This document shows positions 12,501-26,577 of a stretch of DNA of 64,000 nucleotides, one piece after another. This stretch comes from Cotesia glomerata (lineage: Eukaryota; Arthropoda; Insecta; Hymenoptera; Braconidae), in contig NC_058160.1 of the NCBI RefSeq assembly GCF_020080835.1, positions 12,732,047 to 12,796,046 on the forward strand, written 5' to 3'. Positions within the stretch are counted from its first letter, which is position 1; every line of letters starts with the position of its first letter. The notes beneath the pieces are model-generated. The model was not told the DNA's origin. It ran no database searches and saw only the letters and a program-made list of their open reading frames with translations. The position numbers and the translations under genes are program-made.

Positions 12501-14872
12501 AAATTTTTTTATTGTACTCAATACAAACCAATGTTACAGTCATGTACTGACATAAGTGCCGATCGCATCTCGTATACCCAAACATTGTCACAATCAGATC
12601 CAAAACCATGAACGATTATTTTTGTAGGTAATTGAGGATCAATTGCATTATTTGCTACATCATTTGCTACATCGTCAGCAGAAACTTCCATCGGTACTGA
12701 TCTAGCTTTTCGACTTCCATAAACGTAAAATCTGGATCAAAAAAAATTTGTGTATAAAGACCGCCTCGAATAATTAATATAGAATAAGAATTTTTACCTT
12801 GTACCGACATCTTTAGGTGGTGAAGGAAGCATTTCTAAATAACTAAATGGTCCAGTATCTTCAAAACACCCAACATTTTCATAGCATACTCGAGATGTTT
12901 CTCTTTTTTTTCGCATAGAACGTTTTTTATGTAATTCCCACTGCTTCATTGACTCAAACACTGCTCGAAAAATTTCTGCATCGTGTCTTTCATCTGGTGA
13001 CTCATCCAAAACTGATGGCAATGCTTCAGTTTGAACTTGAAAATCTTTAATCATAAATTTAATTTATAAAATTTATTATGACATAATAATATCTATTAAT
13101 TGTAGAAATGTGCGAATGGTTTGTAAAATCTGAATATTTCAAGTAGGGGAGAGGTGCTGCAGTTGTAACAAGGGGCAATTGTAACCCTCAATAAAAAACT
13201 ATTAAAAAAACCAAAAATTATTATTATTCTTTATTTAACTTCTTCGAAATAGTAATTTATTGATTAGATCAAAGTTTCAGTTATTAATTTTGTTCCAATA
13301 TCAAAATATTGAGAATTGTTGAAAATACGCGTGAAAACTTTTTTTTGTACACTTCACAATTTTTTTAATAACAAATTTTTTTTCTAATGCGCCACAAATC
13401 TACTCTGGAATAGTGTAGTTTTATAAATGTTTAATAATTTATATTAAAGATCCAAATATATTATATACTATAAGTTTAAATACTTTACTTTAAGAGTTAA
13501 TGAAGTATAATAGTACGTATTAAGACTATATAATAAAAGCAATTTGATGAAAAATATCTATTTCGACCCGTGTTACAATTGCCCCTGCACTGTGTTATAA
13601 TTGCAACCCATGCGCGCCGCCATCTTGGTCCCTGACTTAAGTTAAATTAACTTTTTACTAACTTAACATTGACTTTTTACTAATTAACTAAGTCAATCAC
13701 ATAAAAGATGCTATCAACTAACTTTCTGACAGTTTCTAAGTTTACTATCTTAAAAAAAGCAAATGGAATAAAAAAAATAAAAATTTTTGTTACAATTGCA
13801 GCACCTCTCCCCTACTTCAATTTTGACTCTTCGGAAGATTTTATTCAACAAGAAGTTAAAAATTAATCATTGTCAACTTATATTCAATAAAACATTACCA
13901 AAAAAATTTTTGTGCCGCTTAGGTAGGAAAGTCAAGAAAAAAAAAATTAGGTAAACGGTTGAACCTGAAGGCTATCCCCCCGTAACTTCCCGCTAATTCC
14001 ATACCTAGGCGCTTAAAATGATACTTATGATGTTTCTGAGCTCTTCAAGCTCAAAAATATAATTTATGTGTTATTTTGAGCTCTACGAGCTCAGAGAGAT
14101 AGCTTTTCTATGCTTTTGAGCTCTTCGAGCTCAAAAGTCTAATAGAAGTTTCATAGAACAACTATTTTTTTAATTTTCAAACCGCAATAACTTTTGAATA
14201 AGTCAACCAATTTTCATGCGGTTGGCGGCATTCGACGCAGTTTCTTTAGCCTCATTTTTCGGGTTTCTTTCGTTCACGATATCTCTCGAACGAATCAACC
14301 GATTTCGACCGACTTGGCGGCGATCGACGTAGTTTTTTTATGTTAAGAGCTGATTAGTTTTTGAAATAGATTGGTAAAGCCGTTTAAAAATTATTCCAAA
14401 AAAACCATATTTGAAAAATTTTTTTTTCTTCGTTTTTTTGAGATTTCTCAAAATCTACTGGTCCGAATCCAACTAAATTGCATTCAAAATCTAATTTTGA
14501 CCAAGCCCTTGATCGAACTAGGAATTTCGGAGTAATTCCAAAAAAATTATTTTTTCAGTTTTCTTTCGTCAACGATAACTCACAAACGAATCAACTGATT
14601 TTAACCGGGCCGGCGGCGATCGACGTGGTTTTTTTATGCTAAGAGCTGATTGTTTTTTGGAATCGATCGGTAGAGCCGTTTAAAAGTTATTAAAAAAAAA
14701 TCACTTTTGAAAAAATTTTTTTTTGTAGTTTTTTTGAGATTTCTCAAATTCTACCGATCTGAATTGGTCCAAGTTGTATTAAAAATCTAAGTTCAGTCAA
14801 GCCCTTTCGAATAGCACCAATCGCGATTAAATCGGTCAAGTCGTTCAAAAGTTATGAGAGGTTTACATAGTC

Positions 14873-14943
<71 letters not shown>

Positions 14944-17900
14944 GCAGACATACGGACACCATCGCGGGAATAGTCAGGGAAGCTTCCTACCCGAGAAAAA
15001 ATATTTATATATCTTCTAATATATAAAATTCTCGTGTCACAATGTTCGTTCCCATACTCCTCCGAAACGGCTTGACCGATTCTCATGAAATTTTTTATGC
15101 ATATTCAGTAAGCCTGAGAATCGGCTACTATCTATTTTTCTAACCTCTAAGTAATAAGGGGTGTTCACCCCAAAAATTTTTTTTTAATTTTTTTTTTATT
15201 ATGTGGCATCAAAAAATACATACAACTCTAAATTTGCATTTTTTTATCACCAACCCTTGCTTTTTAATAGTCATTTTCATAATTTTATCATTTTCTATCC
15301 CGCTCGATAACATCAATTATTATCACTTGGTAAGTTATCCCCTCCATGTGTCTACCGGTGTCACTTCTCACCCTGTAAACAGCACGGAGTAGGGATGTTA
15401 CCTCTACAGTTTTCGGCTATTATTAGTGTTTATGCTTCAAGCGTAGTAGTTAAACATTTTTACTATCTCAGTGTAACTCTCATATCAAATATATTCTCGA
15501 ATAACTTTATTATTTATTTATTAATAACTAATATTATTGAATATAATTAATTATTAATAACTAATAAAATTATTAATTTTGAGTGTAAATCGCTCAATCA
15601 GTTAATTAAAAGACTTACATAACCTCTAAAATACTCAACACGTGTCACGAGTTCCCGCAAACAACGGCTATTGAGTTGTAAGTATAAATTATTTTTTACG
15701 TTTATTATAAAATCAAAAATTATTCTTTCTTATTTATAACGAAAATATTGTTGGGAATGGTGAAAAACGAATTCGGTGAAAGTTAGATTTTTATTACAAT
15801 TGGGAAATTTTTTTTGTGTTTACTTATAAGAGCTCTAACTTCGACAGAATTTTTTTTTTCACTATTTCTAACAATATGTATTTTCGATATAATTAAAAAA
15901 CATAAAATTTTTCGCTTTCGTGAAACTATCTCATTTTTACATGTATATTTAATGTAATCAAAGATAAAATTGTTTTGTCGAAAACTATCCACTTAGGATA
16001 GTTTCCGTAATTGTTTTGAAAATTATAGTTAATTTGGGATTAGGATATTAAATAAATTGTGCGTCGATTTGTAGGGGAATAAAATGAAGATTTATTTATC
16101 CCCAGAGGAGGAAAACTTAGTTGCACTGAGAAAAAACCTCCTCGAATGAAAAAATGTACAAGTAAGAACGCAAAGCGTGTAGTGCGAATAAGACTATGTG
16201 TAAATTGCCGTCGCAATCAACACGAGGTGAGCTCAACCTTCTTAGAAACGCAAAATGTATTAATTCAGAATTCGTGAATTGACGCTAACTTTTAAATTAA
16301 CTAGAGTCGATTGATAGTGCAATACTAATTAATCGACGTACAACGTCAGTGTAAATACTGATAGATTATAATTATTAGTGTAGGAACTAATTAGATAATT
16401 TGACGTCAGAATTGAATAATTGATGAAATTTGATTTGATAGAATGATGGTTAAATGTCGAACGATGAATTTAATGTAATTTATTATAAGTATTGCGTATT
16501 AACTATGGATTGACTAAAGCCGCGTGGCTGATGCAATCCTTTCTCAATATGGCGCGCAATAACCGCGTGGCGTCACTTATTAATTTTGATTTATTTAACT
16601 CACTGAATAATTACTAATGAAATTTAATGATTCGAGAATTTAATTGGTAATTGAAATTAATGAAACTAATAATATTTAATGAAAATTTTAAGTGTTAAAG
16701 TAAATGCGTATTATACGTGATAAATCAGAAAACGATTGACACAGAGTAGTCGTACTAGTACAAGCGTCCAAGCACAACTGCTTTCCGCCCGCCACGCGAG
16801 CCGGCTTCTCTCCCGCTAACCAGGGCGCGCATGAGCGACAGCCATGGTGTGACACGAATTTACACGAGTTGGAGCGATCAAGCCCGAAGGCGCAACTCCT
16901 CATATAAATTTCTATTGAATGTTTTTTCTATCGGTTAAACAAAAATAAATGATTAATATAATAATTAAATAATTCAATCAGTTCTATTCATGTGTGTTTT
17001 TTATTGTACAGTGAACAATGCCAACAAAACGCAAAAGGGCCAATTTGAGCCGTGATACAAATAAATCTAGAAGCATTCGAAATAGAAGAGCCCAAAGAAC
17101 CGAAGAACAAGTTCAGGAAGAAAATACTGGAGCGCGTGTGAGAATGGCGCAATTGCGTCAAGAACAATCAGACGATACACGAACTGAACGCAATGAAGTC
17201 ATGAGATTAGAACAACGACGTCTAGCATTCCAGTATGAGCCCGATATTGAATATTATGCTCATTCAAAAGTAGTAATTGGTGGTATGGACAAAGAATGCC
17301 CGTATTGTCATGCTTTGAAATTCAAAAATGAACCAGCCGAGATGTGTTGCGCGTCAGGGAAGATACAACTAGCTGTAATTGAAACACCACCAGAACCATT
17401 GAAAGGTTTGCTTATCGGCACAGATCCAGATTCTAACGTGTTCCTGAAGTCCATTCGAACATTCAACTCATGCTTTCAAATGACATCGTTCGGAGCAACA
17501 GAAATAGTTCAAAATACTAATGCAAATGGTCAACAATACAATTCTACATTTAAAATCAGAGGCCAAGTTTATCATAAAATAGGCTCATTGATTATGAATT
17601 TGATTGTTACACTTTTAACAAAGCAATTAAATTATTAAACGCAATTAACTTAAATTAATATTTATGAATATATTATTACAGAAGCCGAAACAAACAAGAA
17701 CGTTAGCTTGAAGGATTATTATGCGTATAGATTGATGATTAGACGCGGGCTGAATAACGTCATTCTACGATTTCGAGAGCTTTGTCAACAATTCATGGTC
17801 GACATGTACGCGAAGATAGAAGGTGAACGACTACGATACTTACGATATAATCAACTCAAGCTACGTGTGGAAGAGTACATTCACTTGCGAGACGCTATTG

Positions 17901-20900
17901 TCAACAACGCCGACGCCGCCGAAATTGGTAACTCTGTCATTCTACCATCATCGTACGTAAGCAGTCCACGTCATATACAGGATGCTCTGACTTTCGTGCG
18001 CGAATATGGGCGACCGTGTTTATTTATCACGTTCACATGTAATCCAAAATGGCCAGAGATTACATCTTTGCTGTTGCCTGGCCAAAATGCAATACATCGT
18101 CATGACATTACAGCACGTGTGTTTAGACAAAAGCTGAAGTCATTAATAAATTTTATTATTAAATCACATGTATTTGGTCCCACACGTTGCTGGCTGTATT
18201 CGGTTGAGTGGCAAAAGCGAGGATTACCTCATGCCCACATTTTGGTTTGGTTAATCGACAAAATCCGTCCTGAAGAAATAGATAATATAATTTCTGCAGA
18301 AATTCCCGATCCGTCTACTGATCAATTGCTGTTTGATATTGTTACAGCAAACATGATTCATTGCCCATGCGGTACTTTTAATCGTTCATCGCCTTGCATG
18401 TCAGATGGAAAATGTACAAAAAATTTCCCTAAAGATTTCACTAACGATACAATCACAAATGTCGACGGATATCCAATATATCGTCGAAGGAATCCAGATA
18501 ATGGCGGACAATTATTTATTAAAAACATCAGCAACACAGACATTGATATTGACAATCGTTGGGTCGTGCCATATTCGCCCCTGCTGAGCAAAACATACAA
18601 TGCTCATATTAATGTTGAGTTCTGCAGTTCTGTGAAGAGCATCAAATACATTTGCAAGTATGTCCATAAAGGCAGTGACATGGCGGTGTTTAGAGTGGAA
18701 AATACCAATGTGAATGCTCCTCCAGTAAATAAAAACGATGAAATAACGCTCTACCAAATAGGTCGGTACATCAGCTCCAATGAAGCTGTTTGGCGTATCT
18801 TTGGTTTTCCAATTCATGAACGGGATCCAGCAGTTGTTCAGTTAGCCGTTCATCTTGAAAATGGTCAGCGTGTATATTTCACAAACGAGTCAGCGATTGA
18901 TCGTGCTATAAATCCACCAAAAACTACACTCACTGAATTTTTTGAATTCTGTAATAGTGCGGATGATTTTGGTGCCTTTGCACGTACTTTACTCTATTCA
19001 CAAGTACCACGCTATTTCACATGGGCTCAAACAAAACAATGGATACCCCGCAAGCAAGGCTCACCAGTTGATGCATGTCCCAATTTATTCAAATCAAACG
19101 CCTTGGGGCGAGTATTTACAGTGAATCCAAGACAAACTGAGTGCTTTTATCTTCGATTATTGTTGGTTAATGTTACTGGTCCATTGTCATTTCAAGATAT
19201 ACGTAAAGTGAATGGGCAACAGTATACAACGTATAAAGATGCATGCCTTGCACTCGGCTTGCTAGAAGATGACAATAAGTGGAAATGTATGCTTGCTGAA
19301 GCAGAATTGAACTGTACAGCAATACAAATTCGTCTACTATTCGCTATAGTGTTGACTACATGTTTTCCAGCCCGAGCAAAGATATTGTGGGATAATCACA
19401 AAGATTCAATGACTAATGATATATTGCATCAACATCGTACACGGTGTAACGATCTAGCGATAACATTCAGCGACGATATGTACAATGAAGCATTGATTGC
19501 TATTGAGGATCTTTGGATTATCATTGCCAACTTACCACTCAGTCATTTCGCAATGTCCCACTAATGAATGAGGAACAAAGAACCATTTACGACCGCATTA
19601 TGCTCGCAGTTTCAGCAGGACAAGGTGGGTTCTTCTTTTTAGATGCACCAGGTGGAACTGGCAAGACATTCCTTATTTCGCTAATTCTCGCCAAAATACG
19701 ATCCAATAATGGCATCGCATTGGCCGTTGCATCATCGGGCATTGCGGCAACTTTATTGGATGGAGGCAGAACAGTTCATTCAGTAATTAAGCTACCACTA
19801 AATATTCAAAATAACCCTGACGCAGTGTGCAACATAAAAAAACAATCGTCCATAGCCACAGTGCTGAAACAGAGTAAAATTATCATCTGGGATGAATGTA
19901 CTATGGCACACAAACATTCGCTTGAGGCGTTGAACAGGACATTGAAAGATATTAAAAACAACGACAAACTATTTGGTGGCACTCTGTTAGTCCTTTCAGG
20001 TGACTTCAGACAAACACTTCCCGTCATTCCACGTTCAACATACGCTGATGAAATCAACGCCTGCTTAAAATCATCGACATTGTGGCGTAATGTTGAAATA
20101 GTACAGCTGAAAGTAAATAAGCGCGTTTAAATGCTTCAAGATCCATCCGCTGAAACATTCTCAAAACAACTCTTAGATATCGGCGATGGAAAAGTCACTA
20201 TAGCTGAAATTGGATACATAAAATTAGCGAATGATTTCTGCACAATCATTGATTCGCAAGATGCTCTCATTGAACAAATATTTCCCGATGTACACACGAA
20301 TTACATAAATCTCGAGTGGCTTGCAGAAAGAGCAATGTTAGCTGCAAAAAATGTGGACGTTGACATTTTAAATCTGAAGATACAACAGTTATTGCCAGGG
20401 GACTTGGTATCATATAAATCTATTGATACAGTTTGCGATGACACTGAAACTGTCAATTTTCCAACAGAGTTTTTGAACTCACTAGATTTGCCAGGCATGC
20501 CACCACATAACTTACAATTGAAGGTTGGATCTCCAATTATTTTGCTTCGTAATTTGAACCCGCCACGGCTATGCAACGGTACGCGATTAGTCATTAAAAA
20601 ATTAATGAAAAACGTTATCGAAGGCACCATTTTAAATGGCAAGTTTCGAGGTGAAAATATATTGACACCTCGAATACCTATTATACCCACAGATGTGCAA
20701 ATTCAATTTAAGCGTATTCAATTTCCGATTAGAGTGGCATTTGCAATGACTATTAATAAATCCCAAGGCCATACAATGTCTGTTTGTGGCTTAGATTTGA
20801 GCACACCATGTTTTTCACACGGACAATTATACGTTGCATGCTCTCGAGTAGGTAAACCATCAAGTTTGTTTGTATTAGCTAAAGACGGGCTAACAAAAAA

Positions 20901-23300
20901 TATTGTTCACGCTGCAGCATTAAGAGATTAATATTATGTAATTAATTAATTATATAAATAATTATTACTTTTAATAAATTAAAACAATTAATGTTTGGTG
21001 TTTTGTTATTTTTAAACAACATTCCCTCATCGTTCACAGCGCTCCAGGCCTTTTTCACTCATATTCCACATCCTTATACACTTCCAATAAGTTAGTAATT
21101 TTTTTTCTACACTAGAAATTTTCTAGAAATTATTCACATGGCAAAACAACGTTTGCCGGGTCAGCTAGTATATATATATATATATATATGTAACAGGGTA
21201 AATTACCCTTAATCGATAAGTCGCCAGAGATCGATAACTTTTCGACTAGCATTTGAGCGCATCGATCTTCGGGCCTAGAGAGAGAGCAGGAGGGGGTATT
21301 TTTGGGGTCGTTATATAGACGAGCCATGCGTGGTGTCCGGAGAAGTAGTAAAGTGTTGGAACGAGTAACATCAAGAAGTCCAAAGAAGGAAGCGAGTATC
21401 AACCATAGAGTTTCTTCAACCAAATTTACACCAGGTATTGGACTTTGGTAATGATGAGCCTTGGGGCCATATACCCGGCTCATCAAATACACTACTTCTC
21501 ATTTTATTTATTCAAGTTTGGATAATTCAATTGTTTAATAATTTTGCTCAATAATAATTAATTATTTAATTGAATTGATTCGTTAATTGCTGGGAGCGTT
21601 CCCCTGGGGGTTTATACCCGAGGAATGTTCTAGACCTCTTGGGTTTGCAAGTCGTGAATAATTAATTTTATTAATACAGTTGGTTAATAATTATTAACAT
21701 CTTGAGATTGGTTTAAATAAATATATTTTATATTAATTAAATTCTGAACACCGAGAAGGTTCCAATCGACACGACATAGTATTCAGTACCCGAGGTCAAA
21801 ACGTGCTACGCGTTAACGAACGCCGGCATCCATTTTGAGCGCGCAAATTCCTTGTGAATTTTATTACGCAATAAATCGTAAAATTAACAACTGGATTATT
21901 ATTACTATTTACAACAATTGAATTATCTTTTATTAAGACTATTTATTATCTGGAATTAAATATTGATATCGTATTAATTTTGGAAACTATTTTATTATTT
22001 GGAAAATTAAGTATTGAGAATCGGCTACTGAGTTTCGACGCAATTGAGATCGAATTAACCGTGGATAATTTTTCGTGAATTTATTTTATATTGAGACAAA
22101 TTGCTTTATTAATTATTTATAAATCAAAAAATTCCACGTGGTCATTTATATATTGAACTATGGAAGACTAAAATTATTATTGGAATTATTTATAAAAACT
22201 ATTTATCAGTGTGGATTACGTCCGAGAAAATTTAGTTAGAATTTTACAAAGAATTATTCTTAAGAATTTATTCAAAATTTAAGAAATAAAATTCCGAGTT
22301 GAAATTGGAGTAAAATTTTACGTCAATATTGTTCCTAAAATTTTATTTAATGTACTGAGTATTAAACTCGTGGATAATTTGGAATAAATTCAAGCGTCGG
22401 TTTTTAGTGTAGATTTTTTTTGAGAATTAAATTATTAGTTGTGAAAATTGTTTATGATTTTAATCTCGAGCTAATGACTGAATAATTTTAGTAAGAATTG
22501 AACGTTGACTTTTTTGGAGTAATTTTGTAATCCAGAAAATAAAAGTAAAGTAGAGTCAGTGTGTGTGTGAGACGCGTGGGTTATGTGTGTGTGAATGCTA
22601 CCAGCGTTCCTTCGCAAGCAAGCAGTCCGTTTGCGAGGTGTTTCGCTGGCATAGAGCGTGAGGGTCCGGTGGACAGCGCGACTTGGTTAGAAACTGCGGT
22701 ATAGACACTCCATAAGAGGGTACCGTCAGGATTAAGAATTTTGATAGAGCGTGAGGGTCCGGTGGACAGCGCGACGTAACGATAGTGTGGAGTGTGTGCG
22801 TGAGCTGCAGAGGCTTCTTGGCTTACGTTGCAGTCACTAGGCTGTTGCTTCTGTAGCCAGGCGTTGTTGATAAGCCCTCGTACACTGATGTCTGTACGAG
22901 GTGTCTTGTTGATAAGTCGGAGTCGCCGGTTTTAGCCCGAAATCCTCCGTTAGATATCAGTTGTAGTAGCGACTTTCCGGGGGAAAGCGTGAAGTAAGTT
23001 TAGTTGTAAGTAAATTAGTTGTAAGTGAGCGGTGTACGTGCAAGGGCACGAGTTGTTATCATATTTTGTTGTTAAATAAATACCGGTCATTTTTGTTAAA
23101 TAAAAATTTATTTCTTTCAGACCACCTTCCTCCACTCTCTCTCCCTGTAGATTATAAGCTCAGCTCTGGTTTCCGGTTCCAGGAACCGAGATACAAAATC
23201 CTGGTGGCGCCCTTGTTAATTTAGAATCATTTTTGCTAGGTATTGTTTTATTTCTATTAAATTAATTAAGGGGCCAATGAGCGGAAAAACACCCGTTACA

Positions 23301-23379
<79 letters not shown>

Positions 23380-26300
23380 TATCGTATGGGGTTTCGCGGA
23401 CCTTTTTCGTCATAACTTGTGACTATCGCGGACTTTTGTCGCTAATGCGGACAGTCCGCAGTAAGTCCGGATAATAATATCGTTTTCGCAGACTGTCCGC
23501 ATTAAGGTTCTTGCTTGTACGTGACTATTGCGGACTTTCTGAAGGAAGTATATAAAATATTAATCATGTGGGCAGACCGTCCGCACTAAATATTTCATAT
23601 TTACGTGACTTTCGCGGACTATTTACAAGGACTGTATATATAGTACGGGGTTTTTGAAGACTCTTTATATGATTTTTCATACTTTATAAGAGGCTTATGC
23701 GGACCGTCCGCAATGAATCTTCTAGTCATGAGGGGTTTCCGCGGACTTTATTTTCGAGATTGACACAGTACAGGTTCTTATTTTCTATTAATCGAAAGAA
23801 GTTTAATCTCAGATCCATCCCCAATGCATCATTAAATTGCGAGAAAATATTAATTGATGGATTATTATTAAATATTCGTTATGCATTGAATTTCAGAAAA
23901 ATTAATAGAATTTCCACTCTCAGTATAATAGTAGATACGTTCGATACATCTTTGTTTAAACAAAATGATGTTGCTTATTCTACGTGCAAAAAACGAATTA
24001 TTCCGAATAATTCCTATGATTTCGAAGGATATCAAATAATTCAATTTTAAGTCATTTTTAATCGTATCAAATTGTTCAGTTGAATCAATGCTACCTTGTT
24101 TCAACTGAGAAAAAAAATATTTTTTGACTGACATTGTTTCCATTATTATTTACTGAAATTTGTAATACCTGAAAAAGAATCTTTCTTCGCGAATTCCAAA
24201 ATAGAAATCTGATGTATCAGACACATAGATCAATGAAAATCCTGATTGTAAAATAAACTGATAAGTATTAGAAGTAATAATATTTGAATGCTAGAAAAGT
24301 GTGTACGATAATTTTTCGTGGGGATATCGTCAATCAAAGCGAACGTCTGTACAAATATCAATCAGGTTATGAAAACTCCGAAACATTATCGATAAGATCC
24401 TACTAGTTTTTTCCAAAGCGATATTTTTATCAGAAAAAACCATGAAAATAAAGCGATTAGAGAATACTTATATAACTTGGTATAACGTTGGAAATAATAG
24501 TCGTAATTTTTATTTTTCGTAATAAAAGGATTTATTATTTAAAAAATTAGGAGAAAAATGATTCTTATTTTTCTTTTTTAACTTTTTCGAAAAATATCAG
24601 ACCTGATATTTTTTCTCGGTACGTTATCCTCTCAATTTATATTGTCTATGAAATATCTTAACTTAGTTTTTAGTAGATGGCAAAATACAATTCGTTAGTG
24701 TATTTTATTGCACACCGCATAAGCGAAGCGTTGAGGTACTACTCTACTCTCGACATGTCGAAAAAAGCAAATTTCTTGAAACTGTTAGTCTTACCCCGTT
24801 TTGCGAAAATCGAATTTTCATTAGATCTTGACGTTTTGAGGTCCTAGGAACCTGTCCTGACTACTCTTGCGAGAGTGTCAATATGTTTGTATGTATGTAT
24901 GTATATATATGTGTGGATGTGTGTGTTTTTATTAAACTTCTAGCAAACTTTTGAGCTCGGAGAGCTCAAAAACGTAACTCGTTATGAGTGTGACTCCAAC
25001 GCCAGTCAAAATATGACCTACGGGAGGCTGTCAGAGTATGTTTTCAATCGTATGTCAATAGCAAGAAACATAAAAATAAATAAATTTAATAAATAATTGT
25101 AAAAAAAAGTTATAAAAAATATGTGACAATTTTATACACCGATAGACCGATTTGTTTGTTAATGAATATTTTTTAACTGTTATCAAATATTTATTTAAAA
25201 TGAAAAGCAAAAATAGCAATTTTCATATGACACTTTTTATAATCCTATAGCTGGAATACATGATAATAATTCAATTCACTAAATAAATTAACCTTTTTAA
25301 TATACCTTTTTACTAAATATTTATTGAATGTTAAAAAATATTTATTAAAGTTTAATAAATTAAATAATTGTCTTTAAATAAATTAAATTATTAATAGTTA
25401 ATAAATCCTTTTATCAGTGTAATAATTGCAGTTTTGTTTTTTAGTTAAACGAATCAACAACAAGTACGTATAATGATAAAAAATAAAAAAGAATGCAGTA
25501 AATATTTCTGTTGGTATTTTTTGAGACAACAACTCTGGTGTCTCATTTTTTTTTTAATTTATTAAAATTAAAACAAAATAAATACTTCCACGTGTACTTG
25601 CTTACAATTTTAGGAATAATAGCCTCCCGTAACTCCGAAAGTAACCACTACAAACGCTTCAGTCGATTTAATTTCCCCTACCATGGCTTCACTCGGAGCG
25701 AATAAGTGCGATTTTGAGCGCTGAAGTATAAAATTTCAGAAAGTTGCAGGGATGAGCTTTACGGTCAATCGTTTCCCTAGTTCTTTTACATACGGTGGAT
25801 GATTTTTTGATATCCGTCCTCAAAGTATCTTCTTCTTCATAGTACTGCCAGCAACATAATTTATAGTGTCTATTGAATATCTTGGCTTGATTATCAGTAG
25901 ATAGCGAAAAAGTGTACTTCTTTAATGTTTTTAATTTTGACATCCCACCTAATTAACTGAATTTTGTTTTCATGTAGCTACCGATACTTTAAGGCCTGAC
26001 CTCAAAGTATCTTCTTTTTCATATTACTACAACCAACATAATTTATACTGTTTATCAAATATATTGACCTGATTATTAGTAGATGGCGTAAAAGTGTAAT
26101 TCTTGAATGTCTTTAATTATAACATTTCAGTTAGTTAATTGAACTTTTTAACTTCCTGCTACGAAAATCAATGATTTTCGGAAAATCGGGAAGTTATTGG
26201 TTTCACCCTGTTCTGCAAAAATCGAGGTTTCAACAGATCTCGATGTTTTGTAGCCCTAAGAAGCTATCCTGACTACTCCGTCGTCCATCTTACGGCAACA

Positions 26301-26545
26301 AATAAATATATTATTTTGTGAAATCTAGTTAATGGGATAGAGATTATTTCTCCCACCCATGGATTTTCTGAAAATACAGTTTCTGACGAACAGAAACGTA
26401 CTACAGAAGTAGATTTACAAGCACGTTTGCACAACAATCACATGCTTATAAAGGGGGACCATTTCTGAACTCCGAAGCTATCCTGACTATTTTTACGATG
26501 ATGTCCGTACGTCTGTATGTACGCGCGCGCGCGCGTGTGTGTGTA

Positions 26546-26577
<32 letters not shown>

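Larger units (their letters stand above)
15012..21168 (+). mobile_element. Helitron (about 6.2 kb, degenerate)
   Basis: The 5' end TCTTCTAATATATAAAATTC follows A. The 3' end CTAG is followed by T, and a GGCAAA/TTTGCC hairpin lies at 21140-21157, 7 nt before CTAG, in the context GTTTGCCGGGTCAG, a classic insect Helitron end. Insertion between A and T and absence of TSD fit. Inside are a zinc-finger ORF, a Rep (HUH) ORF and a Pif1-like helicase ORF, all damaged. The 2 kb before the ORFs holds no clear gene; a short Cys-containing frame near 16156-16235 is the only coding-like patch. Confidence 0.92.

Noticed and set aside
16688..16903. 71-codon minus frame in the Helitron
   Set aside because: No recognisable motif, opposite to the element's genes.
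23216..23413. 65-codon frame with Tyr-Ile repeats
   Set aside because: Translation of the (TA)n tract.
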